A stretch of 64,000 nt of DNA. Origin: Siphonodentalium dalli. Its lineage: Eukaryota; Mollusca; Scaphopoda; Gadilida; Siphonodentaliidae. The stretch is from assembly GCA_032622095.1 (NCBI GenBank), contig CP136068.1:159359465-159423464 (forward strand). The letters are read 5' to 3'. Positions 58,399 through 64,000 of the stretch are shown here, in pieces; positions within the stretch are counted from its first letter, which is position 1; the number at the start of each line of letters is the position of its first letter. The notes beneath the pieces are model-generated. The model saw nothing but the letters and a program-made list of their open reading frames with translations, was not told the origin of the DNA and did no database searches. Made by a program: the position numbers and the translations under genes.

Positions 58399-59507
58399 AG
58401 GTATTACTGTAAGTGTTGCCAACAGTGAATGTATGCAAAATTTTCCAACTCTTTGGGGTGCGTTCACACAACTAGCAGAATTGACTAGCGATTTGTCATG
58501 AATTCTTCATACATGACTATCCATTGCACATTCTTGAATGCCACTTATCGCAGAATGAGTGTATTCGACTGTTTTATCCTATATTGGAGCTGAGAAATGC
58601 CACGAGTTATTGCACGATTGATTCTCATAATATATTAGAATAGATTTTTTTAGCACACTTCAGTTGTATAACAACTATATAGGGAATTACATATATCTCA
58701 CGATATTGCTATTGCAAATGTAAACAATTCATATTATACCTTGTTGCACATAATTCGCACCTACGCTCGTAATAAGAACATTTGCTTACCTCTATTTTGA
58801 AGAATTATAGTTAATATCATAAATATGTAAACTTTGCGGTACGTGTATGTTGTGCGTATAATACCACAATGATTAGCAGCTTGTTAAATTGTGAGTAAGT
58901 GTTATTATAGCTGCACAAAGGTAATCGGGTAGCTCCATAGCAACGGTTGTCAAGCAGTTTTGTACCAGACCAATATTGTCTGCACACACTCGCTAAAATG
59001 ATATGATATAAAGTTAACGCGGAAGATTGTCATAATCAACTTTCAGATAGTTTTATATCATATAAATGCTTCTTGTGTCATTATACCCATCAATTATAGT
59101 AATCAAAACAAACAACTCATTGTTTTTTTTTGCATTATATTTACGCTATTCCATCATCTACTGTCCTATAATTTTTGTTTTGCAATCCGTAGAATTGTTA
59201 TATATATACAGAGTGATTTATCAGTTTATGTTTTCTTGTCAAAGTACATTTTATAATAAAAAATGTACCCACATCTTAATAAAATGTTGATACACGCAGC
59301 CAATAATAGGGACTTTCAAACAAATGGCGGCCATTTTATCCGCCATTTTGATTCTACCCAACTATAACGGACACTGAGTCAATGGATATATAGCCTGATC
59401 CATTTTCAGTACAAATAGGTACATAACACGTTGTTTTTCGATGAGAAACTAAGTCATAACGATGCATACTTGTTGGGATTGAGAGAAAAACAAGAATTGT
59501 TGTCAAA

Positions 59508-59642
59508 ACGGTTACCATGGCAACCATGGGCTTTCTCCAGCTTGGCATGATATCAAAAATGTCTTATTTTTATATGTAGTACATGCGTGTTAAGTTTTGT
59601 GCTTTTACCATAAAATGCACGATTTTGTCATCTATCCGCCCC
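59508..59642. repeat. two adjacent dispersed repeats
   Basis: 59508-59553 is the inverse of 49146-49189 (GGTTACCATGGCAACCATGG). 59552-59642 is the second copy of 54838-54928. Confidence 0.75.
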
Positions 59643-59795
59643 ACTACATATACTCACTACCGCCATGTGAGGTCGGTTGTGGCCGAATTTCTCTATTATC
59701 GAGAAATGGAATTACTAAATACAGTTAGTATTGTCAAAATAAATTGTGACCCGCCATATCATATCCAGTCGTAAGTCGGGATTTTTTTACCCTGT

Positions 59796-59864
59796 GCCAA
59801 TGCATTCTCTTATATATGCGAGTCGACCATAGGTCGCCTCGCATATATAAGAGAATGCATTGGC
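59796..59864. repeat. 69-bp palindrome (D left)
   Basis: Consensus sequence, with tip GTCGACCATAGGTCGCC carrying the marker mismatch. Confidence 0.92.
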
Positions 59865-60084
59865 CTAACAATTTTTTATCATTTTTTTTAAATAAATGTT
59901 TCTGACAATTTTTAGGACATAAAATAAAAAAAACATCCATTACCTTGCAGTGAGCCCCACGCATATATAGAAGCATATATAAGAGTGTCGTCTGCTCATG
60001 TTTGTCTGGGGCTCTGTGTGGTTGAAATTATAAAATTGTTGAAGAATACAAGACAAAATTATTAAAATTGTAAAAAATTGTTAG

Positions 60085-60153
60085 GCCAATGCATTCTCTT
60101 ATATATGCGAGGCGACCTATGGTCGACTCGCATATATAAGAGAATGCATTGGC
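60085..60153. repeat. 69-bp palindrome (D right)
   Basis: Exact reverse complement of the D left palindrome as far as I can see. Confidence 0.92.
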
Positions 60154-60207
60154 ACACGGTAAACAAATCCCGACTTACGACTGGATTTGATATGGCGGGT
60201 CACAATT

Positions 60208-62129
60208 GTCAAATGCTGCCAGTTATACCTTACTATTTTAACTTGTAATTCCTTGTATCGAACTTTCAGATGATGTCGGTATCCTATCTCATTATCAATT
60301 TATACAAGAATATCACTTAAAGTATTTGTGGATATTTGATGTGCAGGGAATAAATGCGCTAAATTATGCTTCCAATGTAGCCCAAATTTGGCCCACGGTC
60401 TACATTCTGTCGTAAAAGATGACGCACCAGATATCACGCCGATTAGTCAAACTTGAGATATAACATTGTCCCAAAACGCCGTATTTGCACTCAAGTTGAC
60501 ACTATATTGCTTATGATGGTTGTCGAAATGACGTCACAAAACGTCACACTCAAACTCATACTTGCTTTGATAGAATGGCTATTATTATGGTTATATTGCA
60601 TAGGCGAAACTTCCATCAATTTGTCACATCAGGTTGCGTGTAAATATAATTAAGGGATATTGATTCTGTCGTGGAAGAGCATGTGCTGTAGAGTCGACAG
60701 CTCTATCATCGTTGGGCATGGGTGCTAAATTATCCGATTTCTGTTAGCCAGTTGAGTGCATATATAAGTAACGAATGTTGTCTTTTGTTGAAACTTGTGC
60801 ATTGAATGTGGAATCGAATGGTTCTACTCGGAAGACGGCGAAGGGACGCAGTATGATCTCCGGCCAGTGGGTAGTGCTCAGCAGATTAGAAAACCCACAG
60901 TCCCGAGCGGACCGGGAATTATACAATTGCAACACTGTCGGCGCTAAATGCTCTTTTAATCTTCCAATTGAGTGTAAATATGTATAAATAAAATGTTTAA
61001 GACATCAAACTGCTCGTGACGCGCTTAAATTGGCTGCAGTACAGGGGGCCCGTACCACATATACGCTGCTGAATAAAGGCTCCCGAAGGGATCATGGATG
61101 GGATCAAAATGTGCGCGGAGGACACAACGGGCAGCAGTCTGCGCATAATGGGGCAGCATGTCCCTATAATCCGCGTAATAAAGGTTCCATATGGGAACCT
61201 GTTTAAGATAACAACAAAAATGCATGAAGCGCACAAAAGGGCCACACGAAAACCCCTATACAGGTAGGCAGGTTGCACCCAATGGGGCCACATAGCATAT
61301 TTCAGTTAATATAGTTATACAGTAATATATCTTAATTTTGTTGCGTTCCAAATGTACATGTATCATGGCGTTATGTGGGTTCGGATGAACCAGACATGGG
61401 AAGGACAATGCTGTATATTGTCCGACCATGCACTGTCTACATTATTATATGCACGTTATCGCAACGTATACACGACACACTCTGCTACCAAATGGACATT
61501 AATGGCGGCCAAATTCGAACAGGTATAGCAACGAATTCTAGAAGAGGCAAAACAATTATCCAAAGTTCGAAATAGTTGGATTTAAATTCACACTTACGAT
61601 GCTTACGCGTAATTAGTAGAGAATCGCGCTATTTTAAATATTAATGTTGTGACCCGAATACCCTCGATTGTCGAACTGAAGAATCGTTTGGCCTCCAGAA
61701 CCTTTGGTACTAAAATATTGGTATTAATCAACTTACACAATAATTGCATATAAATATCATATGTCGTACACGAACTACCCACGTAGTGGTTCGATATACG
61801 CGTATATGTAAAGGAAATACAAATTTGATTATTCATACTGTTCGTCATCAACAATTATGAACATTTTGCTGTGTGGTGCATCCGTGATATCGGATATCGA
61901 CCCATGCACCGCGCTCACCGCATCAATTATTACGTTACTACCAGCCTTAGAGTAAAACTGGATATGTTGGATGGGGGTAAAAATACTGATGTTATTGAAA
62001 TAAAGTGTTCCCACTTCTGTATGCATGCAATGGCAAGAGAAGGATACTATTGTCCATTCCATTTATAATATAAATGATAATTTGTTCATGCCTGCGAAAA
62101 CAAAAAAAGTAACAAAGCACATTTATTTA
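60208..62129. other. no supported gene
   Basis: Short ORFs only. The longest, on the minus strand at 61293-60997 (98 codons), has no motif. The GC-richer block 61020-61300 with GGTTCC-AT-GGGAACC-type hairpins is not recognised. Confidence 0.45.
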
Positions 62130-62158
62130 CCCGTCATTTGTGACGGGCAAGCCCCTAG
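62130..62158 (+). mobile_element. Helitron-like 3' end
   Basis: A perfect 7-bp stem (CCCGTCA-TTTG-TGACGGG), a seven-base spacer (CAAGCCC) and CTAG at 62155-62158 followed by T. This is the canonical Helitron terminus. The 5' end is not located. Confidence 0.65.
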
Positions 62159-62449
62159 TACATATATTAATACACACTACCTTATATGTCAGTCCCTGTT
62201 ATCAGTCCGTTGTTTCCCACACTGCAGTGAAGCACAAAATATCAAAAAGGAGTGACCAGCCTGCCTGCTACCTCAGATAATCACCAATACACACACTCAC
62301 CATGTTCAGTTGCAGTTGCATTAGCACATAAGTGCAACATGAGGAGACTTTTGAAGAAAGTTTAAAGAGGCTGAAAATGTTAATTCTCTATTTTAAGCCA
62401 TTAAGCCTTCCATGATGGGAGCTTCCTGGTTTGTGCGCGAAAACCATGT

Positions 62450-62683
62450 GCCAATGCATTCTCTTATACATGCGAGTCGACCATAGGTCGCTTCGCATAT
62501 ATAAGAGAATGCATTGGCCTAAAAATTGTATATTATTTTTTATAATTATTAAAGAATATAAGAAAAACAATGATAATTTTGTTTCAAAGAATTTAAGAAA
62601 TATTGATAAAAATTGTTAGGCCAATGCATTCTCGTATATATGCGAGGCGACCTATGGTCGACTCGGATGCATATGAGAATGCG
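62450..62683. mobile_element. twin-palindrome MITE E
   Basis: Palindromes at 62450-62518 and 62620-62683 flank a spacer with AAAGAATATAAGAAAAAC. The left flank, GCGCGAAAACCATGTGCC, resembles the flank of the solo arm at 14064 (reversed) rather than A-D. The right palindrome has decayed (ATATGAGAATGCG). 62684-64000 contains no recognised gene. Confidence 0.75.
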
Positions 62684-64000
62684 TTTTTTCAATGTATGCC
62701 CTTGGAAAGCTGTTCCACTGAATAGTTCCATTACACATCCATGTTTTTTTGAGTATCGCCTTGATCTGTCAAAACTTTGGACAGGGACGTATAGCGAGTG
62801 ATGAGGGCGTTTTCACCCCAGAAACTTGGAAACTCCCCCCCCCCTCCCAAACTTTGGTAAAAATGTTCAACAGTGGGAAATTTCATGCCTGACAAGACTT
62901 CGTTTGGAAATTATACACCACATGCAGGTTGAAATTGTTCTCATTGTCTGGTTTGTTGTTTTTAAACCAACAATGGCATATTTTACTTATTCATCGTCAT
63001 CATATTAAATGCTCTCTACCAATTTATTGACAGATTTTAATAATTTGGATTGGGATCTATATGGATGTAATCATGTGTAGAATATAAACATTACTGTTGA
63101 TGATGACATATGGTAAAGTATTTTAATTTGCTAACGTATTGTATCAGCTCTCACTGTGTGGACCAACCAATACGGCATTCAGGTTGGGTATGGTTGAACA
63201 TAGTGAGTTTATAATAATAATTTATAAATTTTGTGCTACTCTGGTAGTTTTTTTTTTTCAATTCTGCCATCTCTTTTTTGAGAAAATTGTTCTCTTAATC
63301 TTGTCTTTGTTATAACTGGGCCCATGCATTCTAGCGTGCTATACTGTCTGATTTTCTCAATAAGCCCTAATAAAGAAGGTTGGGTCATTTCCAGTTTACA
63401 GGAATAAATATACCTCGTATACAAAAGTATACATATGCCTAGCGCATCTAATTGATCCCAATTTTTTATTCCCACTATGCCAGCCATAGGAGATATATCT
63501 AATATATGACGCTACATGGTAAATGAAGTGCGCCATGTTTCAAGTTAGTAGATCCGACCTCTACTTTGCCATATTGTCACAAGGCATAACACAAATGTTG
63601 CACAGGTCTTCGTGCAAAACGATATTTGCAGTCATGTTTTTGTTCTATGATTTTGAGTTATGTCTCTTGAATTGAATCCAACAAGCAGCGAATTCCATAT
63701 TGAACTATTATAGTTGAATATCAATTACTAATGTAATGCTGTGTATCTTGCAGCCGAAGAACACCGCATGTGGCAACGGTCAGATCAGCCTTCCCGGGAA
63801 AGAAGACACCACCACGTGTTTAGGTTTGTTTATTTATAATAGTGATCGTTATGTAAAAATTGAATCATGTTCATTTGCTGAATTCGGCTTGCATACATAT
63901 AGTGCCATGTAGTTAGAGCGGAGCACATCCGCATCGATTGCACTGCATTAATTTGCATATCAAGGGTTAAATGGATAATTGTGTGGTATACGACTGATGT

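Larger units (their letters stand above)
59742..60207. mobile_element. twin-palindrome MITE D, distinct outer inverted repeat
   Basis: The outer ends AATTGTGACCCGCCATATCA ... GTAAGTCGGGATTT are matched in reverse complement on the right (AAATCCCGACTTACGACTGG ... GGCGGGTCACAATT) over about 55 bases. Inside lie the same palindromes as A-C (59796-59864 and 60085-60153) and a similar AT-rich spacer. TTGTCAAA occurs just outside both ends and may be the target duplication. The outer sequence is unrelated to the CCCTTTACCC ends of A-C. Confidence 0.78.

Overview
This is an AT-rich window from an animal nuclear genome, most likely a marine invertebrate and perhaps a mollusc or other lophotrochozoan. 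The evidence is its repeat repertoire: rolling-circle Helitron-like elements, a Penelope-like (PLE) remnant, an L1/Tx1-type LINE, a tRNA-derived SINE with a (CAAT)n tail, and several miniature DNA transposons (MITEs). Two short exons with signal peptides and consensus splice sites add to this. Nothing looks bacterial, viral or organellar. The species call is an inference.

Layout. 0-10 kb: dispersed repeats; a mobile element bounded by inverted minisatellites (2.3-3.2 kb); a fold-back MITE (3.8-4.2 kb); the first twin-palindrome MITE (5.6-6.0 kb); two minus-strand exons of a cysteine-rich secreted protein (9.85-9.58 and 6.50-6.42 kb) whose intron holds a PLE remnant. 10-22.5 kb: a second twin-palindrome MITE, minisatellites and long stretches with nothing recognisable. 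22.5-27.35 kb: a head-to-tail array of six Helitron-like units, each join reading CTAG|TC. 28.7-34.9 kb: more MITEs, an intact twin-palindrome element with TTAA ends, a plus-strand exon of a PAN/Apple-domain secreted protein, a 31-bp minisatellite and a second fold-back element. 35.4-43.5 kb: a complete L1/Tx1-type LINE on the minus strand with target-site duplications, intact ORF1 and broken ORF2. 44-47 kb: a GC-rich, purine-skewed tandem repeat with a 385-bp higher-order period. 47-64 kb: degenerate tandem and dispersed repeats, one intact SINE, small inverted-repeat elements and two more twin-palindrome MITEs.

Host coding content is very small: three supported exons and one possible exon. 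The main interest is transposon biology: the tandem Helitron array, with a related copy of its flanks elsewhere in the window, and the twin-palindrome family. Each terminal repeat of that family is itself a near-perfect palindrome with one conserved mismatch, and the same core sits inside different outer sequences.
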